Assembly: GCF_937425535.1 (NCBI RefSeq)
Contig: NZ_OW485601.1
Span: 5,005,501 to 5,069,500, forward strand
DNA from: Rhodovastum atsumiense
GTDB taxonomy: Bacteria; Pseudomonadota; Alphaproteobacteria; Acetobacterales; Acetobacteraceae
Length of the DNA stretch: 64,000 nt
Direction: 5' to 3'
Shown: one piece after another, positions 26,569 to 35,330 of the stretch
How the letters are laid out: every line of letters begins with the position of its first letter
Numbering within the stretch: position 1 is the first letter of the stretch
Position numbers and translations under genes: made by a program
The notes under the pieces: generated by a model
Database searches by the model: none
What the model saw: the letters and a program-made list of their open reading frames with translations, nothing else
What the model was told of the DNA's origin: nothing

Positions 26569-27660
26569 TTAAGCTGCGAGCACTTCAGGGCGCACTACAT
26601 CGCCCCTGACGCTCAACACCCGTTGCCGGATGTTGAGCGCCGCGTTGTGGTCGGCAGCCGCTTCATGGCCGCACGAGACGCACTTGAAGGTGGCCTGGGT
26701 GGGCCGGTTCCGTTTATCGATGCACCCGCAGGCACGGCACGCGCGCGACGTGTTGCGAGGATCAACGAAACAGACCGGAACTCCGGCGCATCCTGCCTTG
26801 TAAACGACGAAGCCGCCAAGCTGGGCAAACGCCCAGTTGCCAAGCCTCGCTCGCTGGTCGCCGCGAGCCGTAACCCGGCTGCGAATGCCCTTCAGGTCTT
26901 CCAGGGCAATGCCGCGGCCGGTGCGTTCAGCGTCTCCAACAAGCGCCTTCGAGATGCAGTGATTGGTATGTGCCTGGAATCTTCGCTGCTTCCCGGCCAA
27001 TTTCTTCAGTCGTCGCTTCGCGGCCCTGGTGCCGCACGTCTGCAGGCCCCTGCGACGACGCGCGAGGTGCTGGCGCACCTTCTCGACCTCAGCGCCGCTG
27101 TAAATCTTGCCATCGCTGTCGGTTGCCAGGGCAACGATGCCAAGATCAACGCCAAGCCAGTCATCGGCCTGGAAGTCATCCGTCTCGGGGATGTCGCAGG
27201 TCGCGGCAAGCATCCACTTTCCGCGCACGCAGCACAGGTCGACCTCGCCCTTGCGATAGACCATCAGGCGCCGCTGGTGCTCGCCCATCACCACGGGGAT
27301 CACCATGCGCCCCTGGACGGTCCAGATGCTGACGGCGGCGCCAGCCTTGACGAACCGGATGATCCGATCGTCGTAGGGCTGCGCGGCGTCGGGGCGGAAA
27401 GTGGGCGCGACCTCGCGGTTGACCTTGAAGGCATCGGCGACCTTGGCGATGCAACGCACGGCGGCCTGCGCGGTCAGGTCGAAGCGGCTGCGCAGATCGG
27501 CATAGGCGGCCTTGTGCAGATTGTATTGCCGAAAGGTTTTCGTCGCGAAGCCCAGGGCGGCAAGCCACGAGCATGCCGCATTGCAGCGCGTCAACGTCTC
27601 TGACAGGCATGCAGCCTGTTCTGGCGTCGGCACGAGCTTCACGGCGGCAACCAACTTCAT
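26569..27660 (-). CDS. tnpB: TnpB, RNA-guided nuclease of an IS200/IS605-group (IS1341-type) element
   Basis: 363 residues. All three RuvC-like catalytic acids are present: D172 (GVDLGIVALAT), E254 (IALEDLKGIR) and D337 (AAADHNAALNI). The zinc finger is C308/C311/C327/C330 (SRACRACGC ... FKCVSCGH). TnpB proteins cut DNA guided by an RNA made from the element's right end and help retain the element. No TnpA transposase gene is nearby, so it is a stand-alone tnpB copy mobilised in trans or immobile. The ATG at 27660 gives MKLVAAVKL, normal for the family. It is inserted between iclR and a two-component-type gene pair. Confidence 0.9.
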   Translation of the reverse strand: MKLVAAVKLVPTPEQAACLSETLTRCNAACSWLAALGFATKTFRQYNLHKAAYADLRSRFDLTAQAAVRCIAKVADAFKVNREVAPTFRPDAAQPYDDRIIRFVKAGAAVSIWTVQGRMVIPVVMGEHQRRLMVYRKGEVDLCCVRGKWMLAATCDIPETDDFQADDWLGVDLGIVALATDSDGKIYSGAEVEKVRQHLARRRRGLQTCGTRAAKRRLKKLAGKQRRFQAHTNHCISKALVGDAERTGRGIALEDLKGIRSRVTARGDQRARLGNWAFAQLGGFVVYKAGCAGVPVCFVDPRNTSRACRACGCIDKRNRPTQATFKCVSCGHEAAADHNAALNIRQRVLSVRGDVVRPEVLAA

Positions 27661-27729
27661 ATCTTCAAGTATGGAAGGTGTCCGATGTGGACGCAAGTGC
27701 TCCGCGCTGTCGCGCAGCCCCCTGTCTTT

Positions 27730-27763
27730 CCGTCGCCTTCAGGCGACGGTCCCTCGCGGAGGG
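27730..27763. other. tandem hairpins upstream of tnpB (possible element left end)
   Basis: CCGTCGCC-TTCA-GGCGACGG (27730-27749) followed by CCCTC-gcg-GAGGG (27751-27763). Subterminal palindromes mark the ends of IS200/IS605-group elements, so this may be the left end of the TnpB element. It could equally be a regulatory hairpin of the response-regulator gene that starts at 27823. Confidence 0.4.
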
Positions 27764-27822
27764 TTTGATGAAGATGGCCGCGATGCTAGCCTGGGGCGCA
27801 ACGGAACTGGGAGGAAACGGCG

Positions 27823-28191
27823 TTGGCCGCATCCGTACTGGTCGCGGACGACGATCCGAACATCGTCCTGTCGCTGGAATTCCTGATGAAGCGCGCCGGC
27901 TATCGCGTGCGGGTTGCGCGCGACGGGGACGAGGTGCTCGCTGCGCTGGACCAGGAGCCGCCGGACCTGATCCTGCTCGACCTGATGATGCCCCGCCGCA
28001 GCGGCTATGATCTCTGCCAGACCATCCGCGCCCATCCCGCCTGGGCCGGCATCCGCGTGATCATGCTCACCGCCAAGGGGCAGGGGGTGGAGCGCGCCAA
28101 GGGGCTGGCGCTGGGGGCCGATGCCTACATCACCAAGCCCTTCTCCACCCGCGAGGTGGTGGAGCGGGTGAAGGCCCTGCTCGCCGGCTGA
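27823..28191 (+). CDS. single-domain CheY-like response regulator
   Basis: 122 residues, one receiver domain and no output domain. Acidic pocket ADDDPN, phospho-acceptor Asp in LILLDLMMPRRSGYD, Thr in IMLTAKG and Lys in YITKPFS are all intact. The start is TTG at 27823 with a strong GGGAGGAAAC upstream. It overlaps the start of the PAS-exonuclease gene by one base, so the two are co-translated and probably functionally linked, for example with the regulator docking to the partner's kinase-like region. Confidence 0.9.
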   Translation: MAASVLVADDDPNIVLSLEFLMKRAGYRVRVARDGDEVLAALDQEPPDLILLDLMMPRRSGYDLCQTIRAHPAWAGIRVIMLTAKGQGVERAKGLALGADAYITKPFSTREVVERVKALLAG

Positions 28192-30239
28192 TGGCGCGCC
28201 ATCCGGCCGGAGTGGCCGCCTCGCTGCGGCGTGTCCTGATCCCGCTGGCCTGCTGCGCGGGTGCCGCCGGCTTCGCGGGGCGCTGGGGCGCACCGCCGGA
28301 AGCCGTCGCCGCCGCCGCCGCCGGTTGCGTGCTGCTGGCCTGGCTGGCGCTGGAACTCTGGCTCGGCCGCCCGCTCGACCGGCTGGCGCGGGCTTTGCTG
28401 GTCGCCGCCCGCGACGATCCCCGGCACGCCCCGCCGTCCGCCGGCCGCTTGGCGGCGCGGCTGGGCGAGGCCACGGCGGCGCTGCAGGCCCGGCTCGCTG
28501 CCGCCGAGGCGGCCCGCGAGGCGGCGCTGGCCGCCGCCACCGCCCGCGTCGAGGAGCAGAAGCGCCGGCTGGAGGCGATTCTCCTCGACCTCTCCGAAGG
28601 CGTGGTTGTCTGTGCCCGCGACCATCAGGTGTTGCTGTATAATCAGGTCGCGGCCGAGCTGGTCGATGCCTCGCAGTCTTTGGGCCTGGGCCGCCCGGTC
28701 ACCGAGGTGCTGTCGCGCGCCCCGCTCGACCACCACCTGGAACGGCTGGAGCGGCGGCCGGAGGCGGGCCGGGCCGAGCGCTTCGTCTGCGCCACCCAGG
28801 GCGCGGCGCGGCTGCTGCAGGCGCGCATGGCGCTGACCACCGATGCCGCCGGTGCCCCGACCGGCTACGTGCTGACGCTCAGCGACACCGGGGCGGAGAT
28901 CGACCGGGCGGCGCGGCTGGAGCGGACGCTGCGGGCCGGGCTCGAACGGCAGAACGGCCTGCTGGCCAGCTTGCGCGCCGCGGTCGAGACGCTCGCCGAG
29001 GTGCCGGAACTGGAGGCCGGGCAGCGCCATGCCTTCGAGCGGGTGCTGCTGGAGGACAGCCTGCAGCTCAGCGAGCAGAACGCGGCGCTGGCGACGGCGC
29101 TGGAGGAGCTGGGTGGGCGGAGCTGGCCGATGGCGGAGATCGGCACCGCCGATCTGTTCGCGCTGCTGGCCCGCCGCATGGCGCAGGCGGCGCCGCCGGT
29201 CCGGGTGGTGCCGGCCGGGCTGCCGGACTGGGTGTTGGCCGACAGCCTCGCGCTGGCCGATCTGCTGGAACACCTCGCCGCCCTGCTGGCCCGGGAATGC
29301 GGCGTCGACTACCTGACCGCGGCGGTGGCGCGCGAGCATGGGCGGGTGTGCCTCGATCTGGTGTGGTCCGGCGCGCCGGTCCCGGCCGGGCTGCTGGAAG
29401 CCTGGCTCGACATTCCCTTCGGCGACGCCGCCACCACCGCGCGGGCGGTGCTGGAGCGGCACGCCACCGATTGCTGGAGCCAGCCGGCCGGGCCGGGCGA
29501 GGCGCTGATCCGCATCCCGCTGCCCTCGGCCGCCGAACCGGGGCTCGTGCCGCGCCGTCCGCGGGCGATGCGTCCGGAATTCTACGATTTCGACCTTGCC
29601 GGACGGCCGGCGGTGACCGATGCCCTGCGCGAGCGGCGGCTGCGGGAGCTGAGCTATGTCGTGTTCGATGTCGAAACCACCGGGCTGGCCTTGTCGAAGG
29701 GCGACGAGGTGGTGTCGATCGGCGCCGTGCGCGTGGTCAACGGGCGGGTGCTGCCCTTGGAAACCTTCGAGCGCATCGTCAATCCCGGCCGGCCGATCCC
29801 GCCGGACTCGGTGCGGTTCCACGGCGTGACCGATGCGGACGTGGCGGACAAGCCGCCGCTGGCGGTGGTGCTGCCGCAGTTCCGCCGCTTCGCCGGCGAT
29901 GCCGTGCTGGTCGCCCACAACGCCGCCTTCGACATGATGGCGATCGGCCGTGGCGCCGATGCCTGCGGCCTGCGCTTCGACAACCCGGTGCTGGACACGC
30001 TGCTGATCTCGGCCTGGCTCGATCCCGAGGAGGACGACCATTCCCTCGACGGCATCTGCGCGCGCATGGGCTTCGAGGTGATCGGCCGGCACACCGCGCT
30101 GGCGGATTCGCTGACCGCTGCGGCCATCCTGGTGCGCCAGTTCGAGCGGCTGGAGGCGCGGGGAATCGACCGCTTCGGCAAGCTGGCGGTGGCGATCGAC
30201 CTGTCGGCGCGGCTGCGCCAGAACCGGATGGCGTTCTGA
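28191..30239 (+). CDS. membrane PAS/kinase-like protein fused to a DnaQ-type 3'-5' exonuclease
   Basis: 682 residues. About 10-60: two hydrophobic segments (membrane anchor). About 85-135: Ala-rich coiled coil. About 130-250: PAS-like sensor (RLEAILLDLSEGVVVCARD...). About 280-460: region that looks like a worn histidine-kinase core, with no clear H-box or ATP-binding G-boxes. About 485-680: DEDDh exonuclease with D493/E495 in FDVETTGL, a later D in AHNAAFDMM, and H634/D639 in GRHTALAD. It probably degrades or proofreads DNA or RNA 3' ends at the membrane under sensory control. Similar fusions are known in Proteobacteria; their role is not settled. Confidence 0.82.
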   Translation: MARHPAGVAASLRRVLIPLACCAGAAGFAGRWGAPPEAVAAAAAGCVLLAWLALELWLGRPLDRLARALLVAARDDPRHAPPSAGRLAARLGEATAALQARLAAAEAAREAALAAATARVEEQKRRLEAILLDLSEGVVVCARDHQVLLYNQVAAELVDASQSLGLGRPVTEVLSRAPLDHHLERLERRPEAGRAERFVCATQGAARLLQARMALTTDAAGAPTGYVLTLSDTGAEIDRAARLERTLRAGLERQNGLLASLRAAVETLAEVPELEAGQRHAFERVLLEDSLQLSEQNAALATALEELGGRSWPMAEIGTADLFALLARRMAQAAPPVRVVPAGLPDWVLADSLALADLLEHLAALLARECGVDYLTAAVAREHGRVCLDLVWSGAPVPAGLLEAWLDIPFGDAATTARAVLERHATDCWSQPAGPGEALIRIPLPSAAEPGLVPRRPRAMRPEFYDFDLAGRPAVTDALRERRLRELSYVVFDVETTGLALSKGDEVVSIGAVRVVNGRVLPLETFERIVNPGRPIPPDSVRFHGVTDADVADKPPLAVVLPQFRRFAGDAVLVAHNAAFDMMAIGRGADACGLRFDNPVLDTLLISAWLDPEEDDHSLDGICARMGFEVIGRHTALADSLTAAAILVRQFERLEARGIDRFGKLAVAIDLSARLRQNRMAF

Positions 30240-30241
30240 CC

Positions 30242-31024
30242 ATGGTGGTCGACGACGACGCGGGCCGGTCCGGGGTGCTGGCGCTGCTGGCCCGGGCGGG
30301 GCAGGCGACGCTTGACCTGCTGCTGCCGCCGCATTGCCTGACCTGCGACGCGCCCATCCTGGTTTCCGGCGGGTTCTGCCCGGACTGCTTCCGCCAGCTC
30401 GGGCTGATCGGCGCCCCCTGCTGCCAGCGGTGCGGCGTGCCGTTCACCGATGCCGGGCAGGGTGGGGCGGAGTCGCTTTGCCCCGCCTGCCGTGACCACC
30501 CGCCGCCCTGGGACCGCGCCCGTGCGGCGCTGCGCTACGATGCCCTGGCCCGGCGCGTGCTGCTGCCCTTCAAGCATGGCGACCGCACCGAGACGGCGGC
30601 GGCGCTGGCGCCGCTGATGGCGCGGGCGGGCGGCGCGCTGCTGCGCGAGGCGGAGGTAATCGTGCCGGTGCCGCTGCATCGCTGGCGGCTGCTGGTTCGT
30701 CGCTACAACCAGGCGGCGCTGCTGGCCCGCGCGCTGTCACGCCTGTCCGGCGTCCCGGCCTGCCTCGATGCGCTGCGGCGGCGCCATGCGACCCCGTCGC
30801 TCGGCGATCTCGGGGCGGCGGAGCGGGCGGCCGTGGTGGAAGGGGTTTTCACGGTGCGGCAGCGCCGGCTGTCCCGCATCGCCGGGCGGCGCGTGCTGCT
30901 GGTGGATGACGTGCTGACGTCCGGGGCGACCTGTGGCGCCTGCACCCGGGTGCTGCTGGCGTCCGGTGCCGCCGGGGTGGATGTGCTGGTGGCCGCGCGC
31001 GTGCCTGACCCGCGGTTGCGTTAG
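30242..31024 (+). CDS. comF: ComF-family phosphoribosyltransferase-like protein
   Basis: 260 residues. N-terminal zinc-ribbon cysteines (LPPHCLTCDAPI, GFCPDCF, CCQRCGVPF, LCPACRDH) and the C-terminal PRTase signature LLVDDVLTSGAT. The family is needed for DNA uptake in competent bacteria but is also present in many non-competent ones; its reaction is unproven. It starts 2 nt after the exonuclease-fusion stop and is followed by a glutaredoxin gene and DUF1178, an order common in alphaproteobacteria. Confidence 0.88.
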   Translation: MVVDDDAGRSGVLALLARAGQATLDLLLPPHCLTCDAPILVSGGFCPDCFRQLGLIGAPCCQRCGVPFTDAGQGGAESLCPACRDHPPPWDRARAALRYDALARRVLLPFKHGDRTETAAALAPLMARAGGALLREAEVIVPVPLHRWRLLVRRYNQAALLARALSRLSGVPACLDALRRRHATPSLGDLGAAERAAVVEGVFTVRQRRLSRIAGRRVLLVDDVLTSGATCGACTRVLLASGAAGVDVLVAARVPDPRLR

Positions 31025-31066
31025 GCCGGCGATAGGGCCATGTGCGGGATGATTGAGGAGACCAGA

Positions 31067-31324
31067 ATGCCGGATATCGAGATCTATACCCAGCCCGGAT
31101 GCCCCTATTGCGCCCGGGCCATGCAGTTGCTGACGCAGAAGGGGGTTGCCTTCCGCGAGATCGACGCGCCGCGCGGCTCGCCGGCCCGCGAGGAAGCAGT
31201 GCGCCGGTCCGGCGGGCGGGCGACGGTGCCGCAGATCTTCATCGGCGGCCAGCATGTCGGCGGCTGCGACGACCTGATGGCGCTCGACCGGGCCGGCAAG
31301 CTGGATCCGCTGCTGGCGGCCTGA
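31067..31324 (+). CDS. grxC: glutaredoxin 3 (GrxC)
   Basis: 85 residues. Thioredoxin-fold dithiol glutaredoxin with active site GCPYCARA, TVPQIFIGGQHVGGCDDL for glutathione binding, and a cis-Pro in TVP. It reduces disulfides and glutathione mixed disulfides in the cytoplasm. The ATG at 31067 has GAGGAG seven bases upstream; an ATG at 31040 would add a non-family extension. Confidence 0.94.
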   Translation: MPDIEIYTQPGCPYCARAMQLLTQKGVAFREIDAPRGSPAREEAVRRSGGRATVPQIFIGGQHVGGCDDLMALDRAGKLDPLLAA

Positions 31325-31406
31325 CGGACTCCAGGGCCGGAGCCTTCGGTCGGATCACAAGGTGATGCCGATCCGACACGGCTGGGGACAACTCGGATCC
31401 GGACCA

Positions 31407-31433
31407 TTGGCAATCCCTGGCAGGGAGTGCCAA
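31407..31433. promoter_or_regulatory. 27-bp near-perfect palindrome upstream of the DUF1178 gene
   Basis: TTGGCA-A-TCCCTG, one centre base G, CAGGGA-G-TGCCAA: thirteen-base arms with one mismatch. It lies 49 bp before the DUF1178 start and after the grxC stop. It may be an operator or a terminator hairpin of the comF-grxC unit; no T-run follows. Confidence 0.45.
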
Positions 31434-31482
31434 ACTGGACCGTCTCGATGCAACGTCAGGGCGCGTTTACCAAAGTAATCAC

Positions 31483-31977
31483 ATGATCCACTATCAACTG
31501 CAGTGCAGCGACGGCCACGGCTTCGATGGCTGGTTCAAGGACAGTGCGTCGTTCGAGAAGCAGGCGCAGCATGGCCTGCTGGAATGTCCGGTCTGCGGCA
31601 GCGTGAAAGTGGATCGGGCCCTGATGGCGCCGTCGCTGCCGCGCAAGGGCAATGCCCGGACCGAGCCGCCGCCGGCCCCGCCGCCGGTGTCCGCGAAGGA
31701 GCCGCCGGCCCCCGCCTCCGGCCCGTCCGGGCAGATGACGGCGGCCGGGCACATCCCCGACCACGTGCGGGCGACGCTGCAGCGGCTGCGCGCCGAGGTT
31801 GAGAAGAATTGCGACTATGTCGGCCCCGCCTTCGCCGATGAGGCGCGCCGCATGCACCGGGGCGAGAGCGACCGCCGCGGCATCTATGGCGAGGCGAGCC
31901 CGTCCGATGCCGAGGCGCTGGCCGAGGAAGGCATCGAGGTCGCCCGCATCCCCTGGGTGCCTCGCGCCGACGGCTGA
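31483..31977 (+). CDS. DUF1178 family protein
   Basis: 164 residues. N-terminal zinc-ribbon-like pairs (LQCSDGHGF ... LECPVCGS), a Pro/Ala-rich linker (about 60-85) and a conserved C-terminal helix region ending AEEGIEVARIPWVPR. It is a conserved alphaproteobacterial family of unknown function, usually near a glutaredoxin gene as here. I cannot assign an activity. Confidence 0.88.
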   Translation: MIHYQLQCSDGHGFDGWFKDSASFEKQAQHGLLECPVCGSVKVDRALMAPSLPRKGNARTEPPPAPPPVSAKEPPAPASGPSGQMTAAGHIPDHVRATLQRLRAEVEKNCDYVGPAFADEARRMHRGESDRRGIYGEASPSDAEALAEEGIEVARIPWVPRADG

Positions 31978-32273
31978 ACCGGGACCGGCGAAGGGCGGGT
32001 CGCGCGTCGCCTTGCGGCGCGCGTGCAACACATCTTCCGTAACCCGCCTTATTGCGAAAATGCATGGCGGATTTCCCTACTGGACCGATCCGTTCGTTTG
32101 CTAGAACCGATTTGCGGCCATGCCGGGAATCGGCTGTTTTCTTTGGTATGGCCACGCGAAACCGGCTGGATGGAGCCGTTGGAACCGGCCTTTCCAGCTT
32201 TGCGAAATACGGTGGCGAAAAGTACGCTGGCATGGACGATCGACGAAGCCGGATGCAACGAAAAGGGGCGGCC
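31978..32273. other. 296-bp intergenic region with a terminator-like hairpin
   Basis: After the DUF1178 stop there is a hairpin at 32001-32023, CGCGCG-t-CGC, ctt, GCG-g-CGCGCG. The rest is of lower GC content and open in the frame of the TPR gene from 32052, but that stretch reads like non-coding DNA (MRKCMADFPTGPIRS...). It probably holds the TPR-gene promoter. Confidence 0.4.
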
Positions 32274-34172
32274 ATGGCGCGGCCCGCCGCCCCGGCCGGA
32301 CCGGCGGCCTTCGCCGAGGCGCTGCGGCATCACCAGGCCGGACGCCTGGAGGAAGCGGAACGGTGCTATGGCCTGGTGCTGGCGGTGGCGCCGCGCCATG
32401 CCGACACGCTGCACCTGCTGGGGCTGCTTGCCGGGCAGACCGGCCGGCCCGGCCGCGCCATCGAACTGATCCGCGCCGCGATCGCCATCAATCCGCGTGC
32501 GCCCGTCTATCATTGCAACCTGGGCCGTGTGCTCAGCCACGAGCGCCGGCAGGACGAGGCGGTGGCGTGCTTCCACCGGGCACTGGCGCTGCGGCCGGAC
32601 GATCCCGAAACGCAGGCCGGCCTGGGCATCGCGCTGGCCGGGCTGGGACGGCGGGAGGAGGCGATCGCCAGCTATCGCCGGGCGCTGGCGCTGCGACCCG
32701 GCGATCCGGAGACGCTGACCAACCTCGGGGCCGCGTTGCATGAGCAGGGGCGGCCGGAGGAAGGAATTGCCTGTTGCCGGCAGGCCATCGCGGCCCGGTC
32801 GGACTTCCCGGAAGCCCACAACAACCTGGGCATTGCGCTGGCCGGGCTGGGACGGCGGGAGGAGGCGGCCGCCAGTTACCGCCGGGCGCTGGCGTTGCGT
32901 CCGGATTTCCCGGGCGCGTTGACCAATCTCGGGGCCGTGCTGGTCGCGCAGGGCCGGCTGGAGGAGGGGATCGACTGCCATGGCCGTGCCCTCGCGCTGC
33001 GACCTGACTTTCCCGAGGCGCTCGGCAACCTGGGCAGCGCGCTGAAGGAACAGGGGCGGCTGGACGAAGCGGTGGCCAGTTTCTGCCGGGCGCTGACGTT
33101 GCGGCCGGACGACCCGGACATGCTCAGCAATCTGGGCACGGCGCTGCTCCGGCTGCGGCGGCTGCGCGAGGCGGAGTCCTGCTTCCGTGCCGCCATCGGC
33201 CTGCGGCCGGAGCATGTGTACGCGCATTTCCACCTGGCGCTGGCGCTGCTGGCGCTGGGCGAACTGGCGGAGGGGTGGGGCGAATACGAATGGCGCTGGC
33301 GGACGCCGCTGCAGGCCGAGGCCGGGAAGCGCCACCACGGCGCGCGGCCGCAGTGGACCGGCGAATCGGCGGCAGGCCGGACGCTGCTGGTCTGGGCCGA
33401 GCAGGGCCTCGGCGACACGCTGCAGTTCTGCCGCTATGTGCCGCTCGCGGCGGCACGCGGGGCGCGGGTGGTGGTGACGGCACCGAAGCCACTGCTGCGG
33501 CTGTTGCGCAGCGTGGACGGCGTCGAGGCGGTGCTGGCGCAGGACGAGGCGCTGCCGCCATTCGACCTGCACTGCCCGATGCTCAGCCTGCCGCGGGCGC
33601 TCGGCACCACGCTCGCGACCATTCCCGCGCCGGCATCGTATCTGCGCGCCGACCCGGAGCGGGTCGCGGCCTGGCGGCGGCGCCTCGCCGCGATGGCGCG
33701 CGGCCCGGGCATCGGGCTGGTCTGGGCGGGGAATCCCCGTTCGCACATCCCCGAGCTGAGCGCGGTCGATGCCCGCCGCTCGTTGTCGCCGGAGTTGCTG
33801 GCGCCGGTGCTGGCGGTGCCCGGATGGCACTTCCTCAGCCTGCAGAAGACCGGTCCGGCGGCGCCCGCGGCGTTGCCGCTGACCAACCTGATGGCGGAGA
33901 TGGAGGATTTCGCCGACACCGCCGCGCTGGTCGCCACGCTTGATCTCGTCATCTCGGTCGATACGGCGGTGGCCCATCTGGCGGGGGCGCTGGGCCGGCC
34001 GGTATGGCTGCTGGACCGTTTCGACGCCTGCTGGCGCTGGCTGGACGGGCGGCGCGACAGCCCCTGGTATCCCGGCCTGCGCATCTACCGCCAGCCGCGG
34101 CCGGGGGACTGGGAGTCGGTCATCGCCGAGGTCGCGGCCGCGCTGGCCTGCCGGCCGGTCGCGGCGGCGTAG
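32274..34172 (+). CDS. TPR-repeat protein with C-terminal glycosyltransferase-like domain (paralogue)
   Basis: 632 residues. About nine TPR units in the first half, each of the form LGIALAGLGRREEAIASYRR followed by ALALRPGDPE. Several are nearly identical, including LGIALAGLGRREEA twice, which points to recent internal duplication. The C-terminal half has LLVWAEQGLGDTLQFCRY and LVISVDTAVAHLAGALGRPV and ends with DSPWYPGLRIYRQPRPGDW, matching the paralogue at 7948-9531. The ATG at 32274 follows AAGGGG; an ATG at 32253 and a longer frame from 32052 are also open. Possibly an O-linked glycosyltransferase acting on surface proteins. Confidence 0.78.
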   Translation: MARPAAPAGPAAFAEALRHHQAGRLEEAERCYGLVLAVAPRHADTLHLLGLLAGQTGRPGRAIELIRAAIAINPRAPVYHCNLGRVLSHERRQDEAVACFHRALALRPDDPETQAGLGIALAGLGRREEAIASYRRALALRPGDPETLTNLGAALHEQGRPEEGIACCRQAIAARSDFPEAHNNLGIALAGLGRREEAAASYRRALALRPDFPGALTNLGAVLVAQGRLEEGIDCHGRALALRPDFPEALGNLGSALKEQGRLDEAVASFCRALTLRPDDPDMLSNLGTALLRLRRLREAESCFRAAIGLRPEHVYAHFHLALALLALGELAEGWGEYEWRWRTPLQAEAGKRHHGARPQWTGESAAGRTLLVWAEQGLGDTLQFCRYVPLAAARGARVVVTAPKPLLRLLRSVDGVEAVLAQDEALPPFDLHCPMLSLPRALGTTLATIPAPASYLRADPERVAAWRRRLAAMARGPGIGLVWAGNPRSHIPELSAVDARRSLSPELLAPVLAVPGWHFLSLQKTGPAAPAALPLTNLMAEMEDFADTAALVATLDLVISVDTAVAHLAGALGRPVWLLDRFDACWRWLDGRRDSPWYPGLRIYRQPRPGDWESVIAEVAAALACRPVAAA

Positions 34173-34187
34173 CGGCGCCGCGGGCGC

Positions 34188-35237
34188 TCAGCCGGCGGCG
34201 CGGAAGCGGACCTCGCCTTCCTCGTCGGTTTCGGCCGTCAGCTCGCCCAGCGACAGCATGTGGTTCACATGCGCCATGATCTCGCCGAAGGCGAAGCCGA
34301 GCTGGTGTTCGTCGGCGAGGCTGGGGAAGATCAGCGGCACGATCTCGGCGGCGCTGAGCGACTGCGCGCGGGTGGCGTCGGCGATCAGGGCGCAGCGGGC
34401 GGCATGGTGGGCGATCAGCTCGTCGATGCGCAGGTGCAGCCCGTGGAAGGGCAGGCCGTGCCCGGCCAGCACCAGCACGTCCGCCGGCACGCGCCGGCGC
34501 AGCGCGGCCAGCGACGCCAAATAGATCCCGAGCGCGTCCGCCTCCGGCTCCATGGCGGTGACGCTGACATTGGGCGAGATCTTGGCGATCACCTGGTCGG
34601 CGCTGAAGAACAGCTTCTCCTCCGGGCAGAGCAGCATGGCCTGTTCCAGCGCGTGGCCGCCGCCGGTCAGCACGGTGAAGCGGCGGCCGCCGATGTCGAT
34701 CTCGTCCTCGTGCTTGATCCGCCGGTAGGTGCTCGGCACCCCGGTGGTGCAGCGCAGGTACAGGTGGCCGCGGTCGAGCACCCGGTCGGTGAAGGGCTCG
34801 GACAGGCCGTGGCGGCGGTAGAAGGGCCGCCAGGATTCCACCCCCAGGTCGCCCGGCGCATTGGCCAGCGCCAGGCTGAACAGGTATTCCGGCCGGGGCA
34901 TCCACAGCGGCAGGTCGAAGCGGTGGGCGAGCCAGCCGGCCAGCCCGACATGGTCCGGGTGGTAATGCGTCACGATCATGCGCGTCAGGCGCCGCCCGGC
35001 GAGCGGCCCATCGAGCACCGCCTCCCAGATCTCGCGCGAGCGCCGGTCGCCGATGCCGGTGTCGAGCACCGCCCAGCCCGCGCCATCCTCGATCAGGTGG
35101 ATGTTGACGTGGTCCAGCCGGAAGGGCAGCGGCAGCCGCAGCCACAACACGCCCGGCGCGATTTCCCGCAGCTCGCCGAAGGGCGGCGGTTCAGCATGGG
35201 GGAAGTGCAGTGTCGGCTCGGTCAGCCCGCTGTCCAT
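34188..35237 (-). CDS. metallo-beta-lactamase-fold hydrolase
   Basis: 349 residues. Zinc-binding motif THYHPDHVGLAGW, with later ligands in GGGHALEQ and SADQVI and in VLAGHGLPF. The N-terminal half is the MBL fold (glyoxalase II-like) and the C-terminal third is a helical BLACT-like winged region (HVNHMLSLGELTAE). Such proteins hydrolyse thioesters or related esters; the substrate is unknown. The ATG at 35237 follows GGGAGAG; the longer frame to 35291 is unlikely. Confidence 0.86.
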   Translation of the reverse strand: MDSGLTEPTLHFPHAEPPPFGELREIAPGVLWLRLPLPFRLDHVNIHLIEDGAGWAVLDTGIGDRRSREIWEAVLDGPLAGRRLTRMIVTHYHPDHVGLAGWLAHRFDLPLWMPRPEYLFSLALANAPGDLGVESWRPFYRRHGLSEPFTDRVLDRGHLYLRCTTGVPSTYRRIKHEDEIDIGGRRFTVLTGGGHALEQAMLLCPEEKLFFSADQVIAKISPNVSVTAMEPEADALGIYLASLAALRRRVPADVLVLAGHGLPFHGLHLRIDELIAHHAARCALIADATRAQSLSAAEIVPLIFPSLADEHQLGFAFGEIMAHVNHMLSLGELTAETDEEGEVRFRAAG

Positions 35238-35330
35238 GGTGCTTTCTCTCCCTGACGGGAAAGAGAAGCAGCAGGGACGGCGCGGGTTCAAGCCGGTCCT
35301 GAACGGTCCGGCCCGCCCGCGCCGCGACGG

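Noticed and set aside
31383-31433. Sigma-54 promoter (TGGC...TGCA) before the DUF1178 gene
   Set aside because: TGGCA-N5-TGGCA is present by virtue of the palindrome, but spacing and the GC element do not fit the -24/-12 consensus.
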